Both the position numbers and the translations under genes were made by a program. The notes beneath the pieces were generated by a model. It did not search any database. It was given only the letters and a program-made list of their open reading frames with translations, and was not told the DNA's origin. Below are positions 24,775 to 33,494 of a stretch of 59,166 nucleotides of DNA, piece by piece. Where the stretch lies: positions 1 through 59,166 of the forward strand of contig CAZSCK010000005.1 of NCBI GenBank assembly GCA_964605385.1, given 5' to 3'. Numbering within the stretch: the first letter of the stretch is position 1; each line of letters starts with the position of its first letter. Source of the stretch: JAGLTQ01 sp964605385. Its GTDB lineage: Bacteria; Pseudomonadota; Gammaproteobacteria; UBA6429; Thiohalophilaceae.

Positions 24775-26082
24775 TTAAATAGCAGGAATACGCAGAGTTT
24801 TACCAATACGTAAATTATCATTATGTAAATCATTAGCACCACGGATAGAAGCTAATGTAACCTGATAACGTTGAGCGATACCACTTAAAGTTTCACCACG
24901 AGAGATACGATGTTTACGATCGCGTACGGCTAATAAAGTTCCAGGAACAGGGTTTGATCGAAAATATGCTCGCGTACCTTTAAAAATAGCTTTAGCTAAA
25001 GCACGTTGATGTTTACGGGTACGTAACTTACGCTCTTCACTTCTATTTGATATGAAAGCAGTTTCAACCAAAATGGCAGGTCGTCCTAATTTTAATACAC
25101 GGAAACCTGCTTGCTCTACCGTTTTTTTGTGTAAACGATTAACCCTTTTTAAACCGGATAACACTTTACTGGCAATCTGGTGGCTGTCTTCCAGAGTAGA
25201 ATTTTTAACCATGTCGGCCAATACCATATTCAATAAATTATCATTAGTACTGCTCACGCCACCATTTAAATCTGCACTATTTTCACTGTCGGCTAAGTAG
25301 CTGGCTAAATCTGAACTGGCACCGCGCTCAGATAAAATAAAGACTGAAGTACCGCGTGCTTTACCATTTTTAAATGCATCGGCATGAATTGATATAAATA
25401 AATCAGCTTGTGCAATTTGTGCTTTTTTAACGCGTTGCTTTAAACCTATATAATAGTCACCAGTACGTATCATCAACGGTTTCATGCCGCGTTCACGTTT
25501 AACTAATTTTTCGAGTTCTTTTGCAATTTTTAAAACCACATCTTTTTCACGTGTGCCACGTTGGCCGATCGCACCCGGATCTTCACCACCATGACCTGCA
25601 TCAATCGCTATTATTAAATCTCTTGCCTGTTTCCTGGTTTTGTAAACAGGTCTTTTTACAACAGCAACCTTTTTAATTTTTTCTGCATCAAATAAATCCA
25701 CTACTAAACGGTGGCCGTATGAGCCATGCGGCTTTAAGACAAAACTTTTAGGTTTTACTGCATTTTTTAAATCTAAAACAACACGCAATCCATTATCTCC
25801 GCGTTTGGCATAGCGAAGGCCTTTGATTCGGGATTCATTATAAGTCGCAGAAGGTAACGCACCGCTGACTTTAGTATTTTTGAGATCAATAACAATGCGG
25901 TTGGGGTTACGTAAAGTAAATAAACTGTGTTGAGCAGGCGCGCTGAGATCAAATACAAGACGGGTATTATCGGGCGCAGGCCACATACGCAAACCGCGAA
26001 CTTCTGCCGCAGCTAAAATGTTCGGCAATAAAAGCATCACCAAACTTAAAAAAATGAAAAAACGAGACTGTTTATTAAACAC
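24775..26082 (-). CDS. amiC: N-acetylmuramoyl-L-alanine amidase with AMIN and LysM domains
   Basis: Periplasmic enzyme that cleaves the bond between muramic acid and the stem peptide during septum splitting. The 435-residue product has a signal peptide (about 1-25, cut near ILAAAE) and an AMIN domain (about 27-135). The amidase_3 domain (about 155-375) carries the zinc and catalytic motifs DAGHGGEDPGA, GTREKDVVL, SIHAD and ETAFISN. A C-terminal LysM (about 388-434, HRISRGETLSGIAQRY) ends it. It follows tsaE by 117 bases. I use amiC as a family label; amiB would be equally defensible. Confidence 0.9.
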   Translation of the reverse strand: MFNKQSRFFIFLSLVMLLLPNILAAAEVRGLRMWPAPDNTRLVFDLSAPAQHSLFTLRNPNRIVIDLKNTKVSGALPSATYNESRIKGLRYAKRGDNGLRVVLDLKNAVKPKSFVLKPHGSYGHRLVVDLFDAEKIKKVAVVKRPVYKTRKQARDLIIAIDAGHGGEDPGAIGQRGTREKDVVLKIAKELEKLVKRERGMKPLMIRTGDYYIGLKQRVKKAQIAQADLFISIHADAFKNGKARGTSVFILSERGASSDLASYLADSENSADLNGGVSSTNDNLLNMVLADMVKNSTLEDSHQIASKVLSGLKRVNRLHKKTVEQAGFRVLKLGRPAILVETAFISNRSEERKLRTRKHQRALAKAIFKGTRAYFRSNPVPGTLLAVRDRKHRISRGETLSGIAQRYQVTLASIRGANDLHNDNLRIGKTLRIPAI

Positions 26083-26199
26083 TTGGATACCCCTTTACCC
26101 ATGTATGTGACTAATAATGGATAAAAAACGTACCATAATCAAGTATTTTTCTATATATTTTAAGTAGATAGGCGATCTATCTAGACTGAATCGAGAATA

Positions 26200-26682
26200 T
26201 TACTTAAATTTAGCCAGATTTTGCGTTAATAATTGCCCTTTCTCAGAATGACTTATTAGCTCAACCCTTCTTCCATCTTCTTGATATTTAAGGGTTATTT
26301 CTAAATCTGGCTCAGCTAACCAGCCTTCCCCACGTTGTGGCCACTCAATCAGGCAAACGGCATCTTCTGAAAAATAATCACGCCCGCCAATATATTCCAA
26401 TTCTTCCGGATCGCCTAAACGATAAAGATCAAAATGATAAATATGTTTTAACGCATTAGGATTTTTTCCACTCTGAGTTACATCATAATCTTCAACCAGA
26501 GTATAGGTTGGACTTTTCACTTTTGTTTCGGGTAAGAAGGATTGAATTAAACCGCGCACCAGGGTGGTTTTGCCTGCTCCTAAATCACCATAGAGATAGA
26601 TATTTAGACCTGAGGGACACCGCTTTGCCAGAGTTTGACCGAAAGCAATGGTCGCTTTTTCATCTACAAGAAAAACTGACAT
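26200..26682 (-). CDS. tsaE: tRNA threonylcarbamoyladenosine biosynthesis protein TsaE
   Basis: ATPase that works with TsaB and TsaD to make t6A37 in ANN-decoding tRNAs. The 160-residue product has the Walker A motif LYGDLGAGKTTLVRGL, SPTYTLVEDY, YHFDLYRLGDPEELEYIG and CLIEWPQRG. It begins 12 bases after the nnr stop and is probably cotranscribed with it, as in many gammaproteobacteria. Confidence 0.95.
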   Translation of the reverse strand: MSVFLVDEKATIAFGQTLAKRCPSGLNIYLYGDLGAGKTTLVRGLIQSFLPETKVKSPTYTLVEDYDVTQSGKNPNALKHIYHFDLYRLGDPEELEYIGGRDYFSEDAVCLIEWPQRGEGWLAEPDLEITLKYQEDGRRVELISHSEKGQLLTQNLAKFK

Positions 26683-26694
26683 GAGAAGTTACTA

Positions 26695-28182
26695 TTAACC
26701 GAGGTTAATTAAACGACGTATTGCCGGCATGAGATCGCTGGCCAGCAATCCGCACTCACCAGCACCTTTTGCAGCCGTATCCCCTGCGCTAGCATGTAAA
26801 TGTACGCCCACTTTTGCGGCATCGGCCAGAGAAAAGCCTTGCGCTAACAGGCCTGCAATAATCCCGGTTAATACATCGCCCATGCCACCACTGGCCATGC
26901 CCGGGTTTCCTTTGTCACACAAAAAAGTATTGCCTTCAGCGTAAATTAAACTGCCGTTGCCTTTTAAAATTGCAACACCACCAAACTTTTCAGCAAGTTT
27001 TTGTACTGCACTAAAGCGATCTGCCTGAACCTCTTCAGCCGTTATCTCAAGCAGTCGTGCTGCTTCACCCGGATGCGGAGTTAAGATCCAGTTATCTCGT
27101 TTATGCGGCTCCATCGCTAATAAATTCAGCGCATCAGCATCGACAACGAGCTTTTTTTCACTGTTTATTGATGCAGCAAATAATGTTGCCGCCCATTCAC
27201 TTTGCCCTAAACCGGGGCCAACCGCGATAACACTGGCTTTCGCAATTAGAGGTTTTATCTCATGTTCACGCTCCGCGGGATAACTCATTATCTCAGGCCG
27301 CGAGCTGTTTATTACCAAAGCATGAGCATAACGTGTTGCTAAACTCACCAAACCGGCACCAGTTCTCAAAGCAGCTTCAGATGCCAAACGTGCAGCACCA
27401 CTCATGCCTATATCACCACCGATAACCAGTACATGGCCAAATAAGCCTTTGTGGGATTCTTTGTCACGTTTTTTGAATATAGAGCCGGGAATATCTAAGC
27501 GTTTTACAGAAGTAGGCACTTTACGTGCAACGCCAGAAGGAATTTGTAAATCATCAAAAATAAGTTCACCACAGCAATCTGGCCCTTTTGCGGTTAACAG
27601 GCCCTGATTTAAACCTATAAATGAAACTGTGACATCAGCCTTCACCACATCACCATGAACATTCCCTGTATCAGCAATCAAACCAGAAGGTATGTCCAAT
27701 GCAAATACGGGCGTACCGTGTTGATTTATGGCATTAATTGCATGCACGACATCACCACTCACGGCTTCTTTTAATCCTGTGCCAAAAATAGCATCAACCA
27801 CTAAATCGGCCAAAGGTAACTTTCCGTTACCATAAACCAGAGTATTAACACCACAACCTTCAAGCCGTTGTTTTGCGGCCAGAGCATTGCCTTTAATTTT
27901 CGTGTCATCACCAACAACCAGGACTTCAACTTGTTGCCCCTGCTCATACGCCAGACGTGCAACAACAAAACCATCTCCGCCGTTATTTCCGGTACCACAG
28001 ACAACGCATAAGGTTTTCGCATCTGGCCAATGTTGTTTTAAAATATCAAAAGCCACTTTTCCGGCACGTTCCATCAGTATCGTCCCGGAAACGTCAAATT
28101 CTTCAATAGTGATACGATCAAGCTCACGGGTTTGTTCTGAGGTATATAAATTGTTTGGTAGTTGCTTCATGCGCGTTATCAT
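26695..28182 (-). CDS. nnr: Bifunctional NAD(P)HX epimerase / ADP-dependent NAD(P)HX dehydratase
   Basis: Repairs hydrated NADH and NADPH. The 495-residue product is a fusion. The N-terminal epimerase part (about 1-215, YjeF_N) has CGTGNNGGDGFVVAR and DAIFGTGL. The C-terminal dehydratase (about 230-495, ribokinase-like) has GHVLVIGGDIGMSGAARLA, VDADALNLLA, LTPHPGEAARLL and the NPGMASGGMGDVLTGIIAGL anion hole. Two starts are possible (28182 or 28170). queG begins on the other strand only 7-19 bases away, so each promoter probably lies inside the other gene. Confidence 0.95.
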   Translation of the reverse strand: MITRMKQLPNNLYTSEQTRELDRITIEEFDVSGTILMERAGKVAFDILKQHWPDAKTLCVVCGTGNNGGDGFVVARLAYEQGQQVEVLVVGDDTKIKGNALAAKQRLEGCGVNTLVYGNGKLPLADLVVDAIFGTGLKEAVSGDVVHAINAINQHGTPVFALDIPSGLIADTGNVHGDVVKADVTVSFIGLNQGLLTAKGPDCCGELIFDDLQIPSGVARKVPTSVKRLDIPGSIFKKRDKESHKGLFGHVLVIGGDIGMSGAARLASEAALRTGAGLVSLATRYAHALVINSSRPEIMSYPAEREHEIKPLIAKASVIAVGPGLGQSEWAATLFAASINSEKKLVVDADALNLLAMEPHKRDNWILTPHPGEAARLLEITAEEVQADRFSAVQKLAEKFGGVAILKGNGSLIYAEGNTFLCDKGNPGMASGGMGDVLTGIIAGLLAQGFSLADAAKVGVHLHASAGDTAAKGAGECGLLASDLMPAIRRLINLG

Positions 28183-28189
28183 AGCCTGT

Positions 28190-29272
28190 ATGAGTGAAAT
28201 TCAAAACCAGTCCAATCCATATAATGAGGAACAACTCATTAAACTGGCCCGTAAGATTAAAGTTTGGGGCAAAGAGCTGGGGTTTCAGGAAATTGCGATT
28301 ACCGATACCCAGTTAAATCAAGCTGAACAAACTTTATCAACCTGGTTAGAACAAGGCTGCCATGGTGATATGGAGTGGATGACGCGACACGGTACCAAAC
28401 GAACGCGTCCTGCAGAACTGGTTACTGGAACACACCGTATTATTATTGGTCGCATGGATTACTGGCCGCCCGATATTATTAGAGCAGAATCTGTCCTCGC
28501 CGATACAAACAAAGCGTACATTTCCCGTTACGCCTTAGGCCGTGATTACCATAAAGTTTTGCGCAAACGTTTACAGAAACTCTCAACAAAAATTGAAGAT
28601 GCTATTGGTCCGTTCGGTTATCGTGTTTTTGTTGATAGCGCGCCGGTGATGGAAAAACCCCTGGCGGAAAAAGCTGGCCTGGGCTGGATTGGCAAACACA
28701 GCAACCTGTTAAATAAAGATGCGGGCTCATGGTTTTTTCTAGGTGAAATTTATACTGACCTTCCTTTGCCGGTAGATACGCCTGTCGAAAAACATTGCGG
28801 TACTTGTCAAAGCTGTATTGATGTTTGCCCAACCAAAGCTATTACCCAACCTTATGTCGTTGATGCACGGTTATGTATTTCATATTTAACCATTGAATTA
28901 AAAGGTGCTATTCCTGAAGAACTTCGCCCATTAATGGGAAACCGTATTTATGGTTGTGATGATTGCCAGCTTTGTTGTCCATGGAATCGTTTTGCAACAG
29001 ACACACCCGAAACAGATTTTATGCCTCGCCATCACTTAGATGATGTTACTTTGCTCGATCTTTTTAGCTGGGATGAAGAAACATTTTTAACTAAAACTGA
29101 AGGCACAGCAATTAGACGGATTGGACACGAGCGTTGGTTGAGAAATATTGCAGTGGCATTAGGCAATGCCATAACAAGTAAACAAGTTATTAAAGCATTA
29201 AAAGGTAAATTAAATCACAGCTCAGAGATTATAAAAGAACATGTGGAGTGGGCGTTACAACAACATATGTGA
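28190..29272 (+). CDS. queG: Epoxyqueuosine reductase QueG
   Basis: Cobalamin-dependent Fe-S enzyme for the last step of queuosine synthesis in tRNA. The 360-residue product begins MSEIQNQSNPY. The frame is open far upstream, but homology and the divergent nnr gene place the start at 28190. Motifs include WLEQGCHGDMEWM, RYALGRDYHKVL, FVDSAPVMEKPLAEKAGLGW and two cluster sites: CGTCQSCIDVCPTKAI and GCDDCQLCCPWN. A HEAT-like C-terminal part carries the conserved RIGHERWLRN. It closes the conserved block that runs back to rpsR. Confidence 0.95.
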   Translation: MSEIQNQSNPYNEEQLIKLARKIKVWGKELGFQEIAITDTQLNQAEQTLSTWLEQGCHGDMEWMTRHGTKRTRPAELVTGTHRIIIGRMDYWPPDIIRAESVLADTNKAYISRYALGRDYHKVLRKRLQKLSTKIEDAIGPFGYRVFVDSAPVMEKPLAEKAGLGWIGKHSNLLNKDAGSWFFLGEIYTDLPLPVDTPVEKHCGTCQSCIDVCPTKAITQPYVVDARLCISYLTIELKGAIPEELRPLMGNRIYGCDDCQLCCPWNRFATDTPETDFMPRHHLDDVTLLDLFSWDEETFLTKTEGTAIRRIGHERWLRNIAVALGNAITSKQVIKALKGKLNHSSEIIKEHVEWALQQHM

Positions 29273-29299
29273 CCAACTCAAAGTTTTTAATTCGAATAA

Positions 29300-29377
29300 G
29301 TAGCCTGGATGTAGCGCAGCGGAATCCGGGGCAAAGTGATCTAGATCCCTGATTACATTACATTTCATCAGGGCTAC
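29300..29377. repeat. GTAGCCCGGATG-type repeat, copy 2 (inverted)
   Basis: Starts TAGCCTGGATGTAGCGCAGC and ends ATTTCATCAGGGCTACA. It is the inverted counterpart of 24685-24764 and lies 28 bases past queG. Confidence 0.7.
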
Positions 29378-29389
29378 AAGTCCCCAAGA

Positions 29390-29629
29390 TTATACGGATT
29401 CATCAACAAAACGACCCAGAGTATCATTTTCAACACCTATCACATTACTTGTTACAGCAACCTGCTGTTCAGCTTCTTGCAGATTAAGTAATGGTCTAAC
29501 AGCATTCTGAACACTTTCTGAACCTGTTGTTAATTTAGCCACTTCACCTGCGGCAGCACGTGCTTTATTAACACCGACCTGAAGACCCGATAACGCCGAA
29601 GTTAATGTTGATGTCATGTCCGTTTTCAT
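29390..29629 (-). CDS. Small protein of unknown function, flagellar rod/hook-like N-terminus
   Basis: A 79-residue protein I do not recognise with certainty. Residues about 6-30 (STLTSALSGLQVGVNKARAA) resemble the N-terminal helix of flagellar rod and hook proteins, which usually carry an ALSGL-type motif. The C-terminal part (VAVTSNVIGVENDTLGRFVD) loosely resembles their C-terminal helix. A function in flagella is not supported by the neighbours. It has no signal peptide or cysteine. It lies 24 bases downstream of the lipoprotein gene on the same strand and may share its transcript. Confidence 0.6.
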   Translation of the reverse strand: MKTDMTSTLTSALSGLQVGVNKARAAAGEVAKLTTGSESVQNAVRPLLNLQEAEQQVAVTSNVIGVENDTLGRFVDESV

Positions 29630-29653
29630 AATAACGTTCTCTTAAATAAATAT

Positions 29654-30139
29654 TTAATCTCGATCATATCTTCTGTCTTTTTTATAACGGCGATCATCAT
29701 CCTTGCCATTATCACGATATTTTTTATGTTTCTTTTTACTTTTTTTAACCTTATGTTTCGCTTTGTTATTTCTTTTATATCTCGTTTTATGTTTTTTATA
29801 TTTATTTTTATAATATTTATGTCTGCTATACGGACGGTCATTATCCATCTCAATTTCAACATAATTATTATGCAAATGACTACGTAAACGAAATGGTAAA
29901 TTAACAGAGAAAGTCCATCGTGCATTTGAGTCCAGATAAAAATACATATTACGGCCGACATCAAAATAAAATTCTGCGTTGGGGTAATAATGATAACTAT
30001 GCTGCTGACGGCGGGCAGGGGCGTGTGCTGGCGGTGCATTGTAACCATAACGACCGCTTGCGATAACGCCACCTCCATAAGTATGGCAGCCGGTAAATAA
30101 AAAAAGACTTAACAAACTCAGTAATACAACTTTCTTCAT
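29654..30139 (-). CDS. Predicted lipoprotein with Lys/Arg/Tyr-rich basic tail
   Basis: A 161-residue protein of unknown function. The signal peptide MKKVVLLSLLSLFLFTGC ends in a lipobox (FTGC, Cys18), so it should be lipidated. A middle part rich in aromatic residues (HSYHYYPNAEFYFDVGRNMY, RWTFSVNLPFRL) looks like beta structure. From about residue 105 the chain is almost only Lys, Arg, His, Tyr, Asn and Asp. Such a polycation could bind lipopolysaccharide, peptidoglycan or nucleic acid (inference). A long open frame on the same strand, offset by one base, is a by-product of its AAA-rich codons. Confidence 0.75.
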   Translation of the reverse strand: MKKVVLLSLLSLFLFTGCHTYGGGVIASGRYGYNAPPAHAPARRQQHSYHYYPNAEFYFDVGRNMYFYLDSNARWTFSVNLPFRLRSHLHNNYVEIEMDNDRPYSRHKYYKNKYKKHKTRYKRNNKAKHKVKKSKKKHKKYRDNGKDDDRRYKKDRRYDRD

Positions 30140-30279
30140 AACCTAAAATATCCTATTACGAATTTACACTATTTATTATCGGCTCATTTAAGACAAATTT
30201 TAGTAATAAAAGCCGCTTTTACCAACTTATTCACACTTTTTTAGATATAATTTGCCAAATTCCATAAAACATCCAAAAT

Positions 30280-30882
30280 ATGTCAAAACACACACACGAT
30301 ATAACCGCTGTTATCCTTGCTGGTGGCCAGGGTTCTCGACTAGCCGGACTCGATAAGGGATTAGTTGAACTCAATAAAATACCGCTGGCGCAACACCTTA
30401 TCGAACGCATTCAATCTCAAGTATCTGAAATTGTTATTAGTGCCAATCGTAATATTGAAACCTATAAGAAATTCGGCTTCGCCGTCTATGAAGATGATAT
30501 TAATGGTTTTGCGGGGCCGCTCGCGGGGATTCTAAAAGCATTACAACAATGCCAAGGCGAATGGTTATTAGCCGTTCCTGCTGATTGCCCTTTTATTCCT
30601 CATGATCTTGCCTTGCGTTTAAGCCAAAATATTCAAAATAATAAAATTGCTATTCCTCATGATGGAAAATATTTACAACCCACCGTCGCTTTAATCCATA
30701 AAAGTCTGGCAGCGTCTTTAGAAACTTTTCTTCTTCAAGGTGAACGTAAAGCACGTGTTTGGATGCAACAACAAGCTCACACCATTGTTGATTTTTCAGA
30801 TCGAGAACATGCCTTTATCAACATTAATACCGAAGATGAACTTAAAAATGCAGAAAAACATTTTAAAGAATATATGAGATAA
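30280..30882 (+). CDS. mobA: Molybdenum cofactor guanylyltransferase
   Basis: Transfers GMP from GTP to molybdopterin-Mo, giving the bis-MGD cofactor of DMSO-reductase-family enzymes. The 200-residue product has the nucleotidyltransferase signature AVILAGGQGSRLAGLDKGLV, ISANRN, YEDDINGFAGPLAGILKAL and VPADCPFIP. A TATAAT at 30246-30251, about 30 bases before the ATG, could be its -10 box. moeA follows after 29 bases on the same strand. Confidence 0.94.
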   Translation: MSKHTHDITAVILAGGQGSRLAGLDKGLVELNKIPLAQHLIERIQSQVSEIVISANRNIETYKKFGFAVYEDDINGFAGPLAGILKALQQCQGEWLLAVPADCPFIPHDLALRLSQNIQNNKIAIPHDGKYLQPTVALIHKSLAASLETFLLQGERKARVWMQQQAHTIVDFSDREHAFININTEDELKNAEKHFKEYMR

Positions 30883-30911
30883 TAATCTTTCACTTTATAA
30901 GAGTTAAACCA

Positions 30912-32180
30912 ATGAATAAATCAATCCCCGTTTCTTCTGCTTGCGATAAACCGCAAAAACAAACACCCTGGTTAAATGTTAATGAAGCCATTAGCCGCAT
31001 GACCAGCTCGGTTAAAAAAACACAAGATACTGAAGTTGTGGCCATTCGTGATGCATTAAATCGTGTATTAGCAAAAGAAGTTATCTCAACAATTAATGTA
31101 CCACCTTATGTAAACTCGGCAATGGATGGTTATGCTTTTAATTCTGTTGATCTGCCTGCATCAGGTGAGAATACATTAACGCTGGTTGGTAAATCTTTTG
31201 CCGGCATTCCGTTTGAAGGTGAAGTTAAACCCGGTGAATGCGTTCGCATTATGACCGGAGCACAAATTGCTAACGGTACTGACACTGTGATTATGCAAGA
31301 GCAAGTTCAGGTTAATAAAAACGCCATCACCATTAAAAGTGGCCATTGTAAAAATGAAAACGTTCGTCACATTGGTGAAGATATAAAAAACGGCGATACT
31401 GTTTTACGTGCAGGCCAGCAACTCAGTCCTGCTGAATTAGGTGTGCTTGCTTCGCTTGGTGTTGCAGAAGTTACCGTACAAAAAAAAATTCGCGTTGCTT
31501 TTTTCTCTACCGGTGATGAATTACGTAACGTTGATGAAGCATTAGACGAAGGTCAAATTTACGACAGTAACCGTTACACCATTTTTGGCATGTTAAAAAA
31601 CCTTGGTGTTGAATTGATTGATATGGGCATTATCCCTGATGATCGTAAAGCAATTGAAGATGCCTTTATACAAGCATCTGAACAAGCAGATGCAATTATC
31701 ACCTCAGGTGGTGTCTCCGTTGGTGAAGCTGATTACGTAAAAGAAACATTAGATAAATTAGGCAAAGTAGACTTTTGGAAAATCGCAATGAAACCCGGCA
31801 AGCCACTTGCTTTTGGTTTTGTAAATAATGCCGTGTTTTTTGGCCTTCCAGGTAACCCTGTTTCTGTGATGTCCACTTTTTATCAGTTTGCTTTACCAAC
31901 ATTAAAAACAATGATGGGGCTCAATGTAATAACAGCACCCGTTGTTAAAGTTGCCTGCAAAACAGACCTACGCAAATCACCCGGACGTACCGATTTTCAA
32001 CGTGGTATTTTACAAACTAATGAACAAGGTGAACTTTTCGTCGAAAGCATCGGCATACAAGCAAGCCATGTTTTAAGCGGCATGAGTAAAGCGAACTGTT
32101 TTATTATCCTGCCACAAGACTGGGGCAATGTAGAAGCTGGAACGTTGGTTGATGTTCAGCCGTTTCGAGGTTTGATGTAA
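30912..32180 (+). CDS. moeA: Molybdopterin molybdenumtransferase
   Basis: Inserts molybdate into adenylated molybdopterin. The 422-residue product shows VPPYVNSAMDGYAFNS, IMTGAQIANGTDTVIMQE, the MoCF-binding domain FFSTGDEL, DSNRYTIFGMLKNLG and TSGGVSVGEADYVKETL, then MKPGKPLAFGF and FGLPGNPVSVMSTF. It forms a two-gene unit with mobA. The moaABCDE genes are not in the window. Confidence 0.95.
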   Translation: MNKSIPVSSACDKPQKQTPWLNVNEAISRMTSSVKKTQDTEVVAIRDALNRVLAKEVISTINVPPYVNSAMDGYAFNSVDLPASGENTLTLVGKSFAGIPFEGEVKPGECVRIMTGAQIANGTDTVIMQEQVQVNKNAITIKSGHCKNENVRHIGEDIKNGDTVLRAGQQLSPAELGVLASLGVAEVTVQKKIRVAFFSTGDELRNVDEALDEGQIYDSNRYTIFGMLKNLGVELIDMGIIPDDRKAIEDAFIQASEQADAIITSGGVSVGEADYVKETLDKLGKVDFWKIAMKPGKPLAFGFVNNAVFFGLPGNPVSVMSTFYQFALPTLKTMMGLNVITAPVVKVACKTDLRKSPGRTDFQRGILQTNEQGELFVESIGIQASHVLSGMSKANCFIILPQDWGNVEAGTLVDVQPFRGLM

Positions 32181-32181
32181 A

Positions 32182-32352
32182 AATCAAAAGAATTTGACGC
32201 AAAGAGCGCAAAGTTCCGCGAAGTACGCAAAGGAAATCCTCGTAAAAATTATTTTATAGCAACTTGGGTGTTTTATTTATAAAACCAAGCCATATAAAAA
32301 TACACCTTAGCGTTCTCTGCGTCTTTGCGCCTCCGCGTTGAAATCTTTTGAT
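32182..32352. repeat. Inverted-repeat element with ACGCAAAG/GCGCAAAG motifs
   Basis: Both ends carry ATCAAAAGA followed by ACGC and GCGCAAAG, in inverted orientation, with about 90 unrelated bases between. It fills the spacer between the convergent genes moeA and the thioredoxin gene. Confidence 0.65.
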
Positions 32353-32364
32353 CTTAATTATTCG

Positions 32365-32739
32365 TTAAGCTTCTGCTTTAGCCTGCTCTTCTGCAATCTG
32401 CTTATGAACATCAGCCATATCTAAAGATTTAGCCTTTTCGATAATATCTTCCAAACCCGCCGCCGGTAATGCACCCGCTTCAGAATATAAAACAACCTGA
32501 TCACGCATAATCATTAACGTTGGGATTGAGCGAATATTCATCATACCCGCAATTTCCTGCTCAACTTCTGTATTAATTTTTGCAAAAACAATGTCAGGAT
32601 GCTTTTCTGAAACTTCAGTGAACACTGGACCAAATTGTTTACACGGCCCACACCATGGTGCCCAAAAATCGAGAATGACAAAATCGTTGTCATCGATGGT
32701 TTCTTTGAAGTTACTGTTGTCTAAATCTACTGTTGCCAT
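32365..32739 (-). CDS. Thioredoxin-family protein
   Basis: A 124-residue thiol-disulfide protein with the active site APWCGPCK in a standard thioredoxin fold (NDFVILDFWAPWCGPCKQFG, VFAKINTEVEQ, IRSIPTLMIMRD with the cis-Pro). The C-terminus has an extra helical Ala/Glu/Lys-rich tail of about 20 residues. I chose the ATG at 32737-32739 because GGAGG lies five bases upstream; an earlier ATG at 32751 is unlikely. There is no signal peptide, so it acts in the cytoplasm. It is not necessarily the main TrxA, given the tail. Confidence 0.9.
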   Translation of the reverse strand: MATVDLDNSNFKETIDDNDFVILDFWAPWCGPCKQFGPVFTEVSEKHPDIVFAKINTEVEQEIAGMMNIRSIPTLMIMRDQVVLYSEAGALPAAGLEDIIEKAKSLDMADVHKQIAEEQAKAEA

Positions 32740-32851
32740 GGTGGCCTCCATTAGCCTGAAATCAATATTAGAAAATACTTATATTTTAACTATTTAGGGA
32801 TGAATTTACGAGTTTCAAGAGGGATTTTGCCCAATTCAGAATCTGTATTTA

Positions 32852-32984
32852 TACCCCCTCCCTCTGGGACGACTCCATGGATGGAGGAGGTACGAGCTCA
32901 AGGATGAGCAAAGGTAGAACAATGCAGGAGCAATTGTCGAGAACAAAGTTTGGAACCAGAGTCGAGGGGGCTAGGGGGCGGGGA
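32852..32984. repeat. G-rich-ended element containing the GGAGGTACGAG repeat
   Basis: About 133 bases with inverted ends (ACCCCCTCCCTCT and GAGGGGGCTAGGGGGCGGGG). The inner 50 bases (32880-32929) match 55511-55560 with six differences. Confidence 0.65.
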
Positions 32985-32994
32985 TATATTTAAT

Positions 32995-33030
32995 CACCCC
33001 ACCCTAGCCCTCCCCTTAAAGGGGAGGGGA
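32995..33030. repeat. G/C-rich palindromic intergenic repeat (copy 2)
   Basis: CACCCCACCCTAGCCCTCCC then AAAGGGGAGGGG. It is the inverted counterpart of 861-894 and lies 14 bases before the end of the Nudix gene. Confidence 0.7.
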
Positions 33031-33044
33031 CAAATCATCATAAC

Positions 33045-33494
33045 TTAATCACCTAATCGCAACTCCGTCACCATCCCACTTTTACGAAAATTCCTATAAT
33101 CTTCAAGCACTTGCCTATGATCAAAAGCGAGTTCATCTGGCAAACTATCTAAATTAAAAATATCCAGGTTTTTAGCATCATCAGCCGCTTCAGGCTCACC
33201 AGTCGCTTCAGCGACATAAACTGCCGTCACTGTATGCCCACGTTCATCTCGTTTTGGATCAGAATACATGCCCAGAAGTGCTTTAAGTCTCACATCCAAA
33301 CAGACTTCTTCTTTTGCTTCTCGGATAGCTGCAACTTCCAAACGTTCACCGACATCAACAAACCCACCGGGAATCGCCCAGCCATAGGGTGGATTTTTGC
33401 GTTCAATCAAAACAATAGGACGACCAGGTTTGTCAGTTAATTCAATAATTGCATCTGCAGCAAGTAAAGGCGTAGTAGGTTTATAGTTAGGCAT
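33045..33494 (-). CDS. Nudix hydrolase
   Basis: A 149-residue protein with a complete Nudix box, GFVDVGERLEVAAIREAKEE, and the preceding NPPYGWAIPGG. It hydrolyses a nucleoside diphosphate linked to another group. The substrate cannot be read from the sequence; ADP-ribose-type or NUDT-like housecleaning are possibilities. The start ATG overlaps the stop of hslR by one base (TGATG), which suggests translational coupling. Confidence 0.88.
   Translation of the reverse strand: MPNYKPTTPLLAADAIIELTDKPGRPIVLIERKNPPYGWAIPGGFVDVGERLEVAAIREAKEEVCLDVRLKALLGMYSDPKRDERGHTVTAVYVAEATGEPEAADDAKNLDIFNLDSLPDELAFDHRQVLEDYRNFRKSGMVTELRLGD

Noticed and set aside
29626..30078. 150-codon open frame overlapping the lipoprotein gene
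   Set aside because: It is the same strand shifted by one base through AAA-rich codons; its translation is low-complexity Ile/Lys without homology, whereas the other frame has a signal peptide and lipobox.
30140..30279. Molybdenum-cofactor riboswitch upstream of mobA
   Set aside because: The spacer is AT-rich and too short, and I see no multi-stem structure; a likely -10 box lies only about 30 bases before the ATG.
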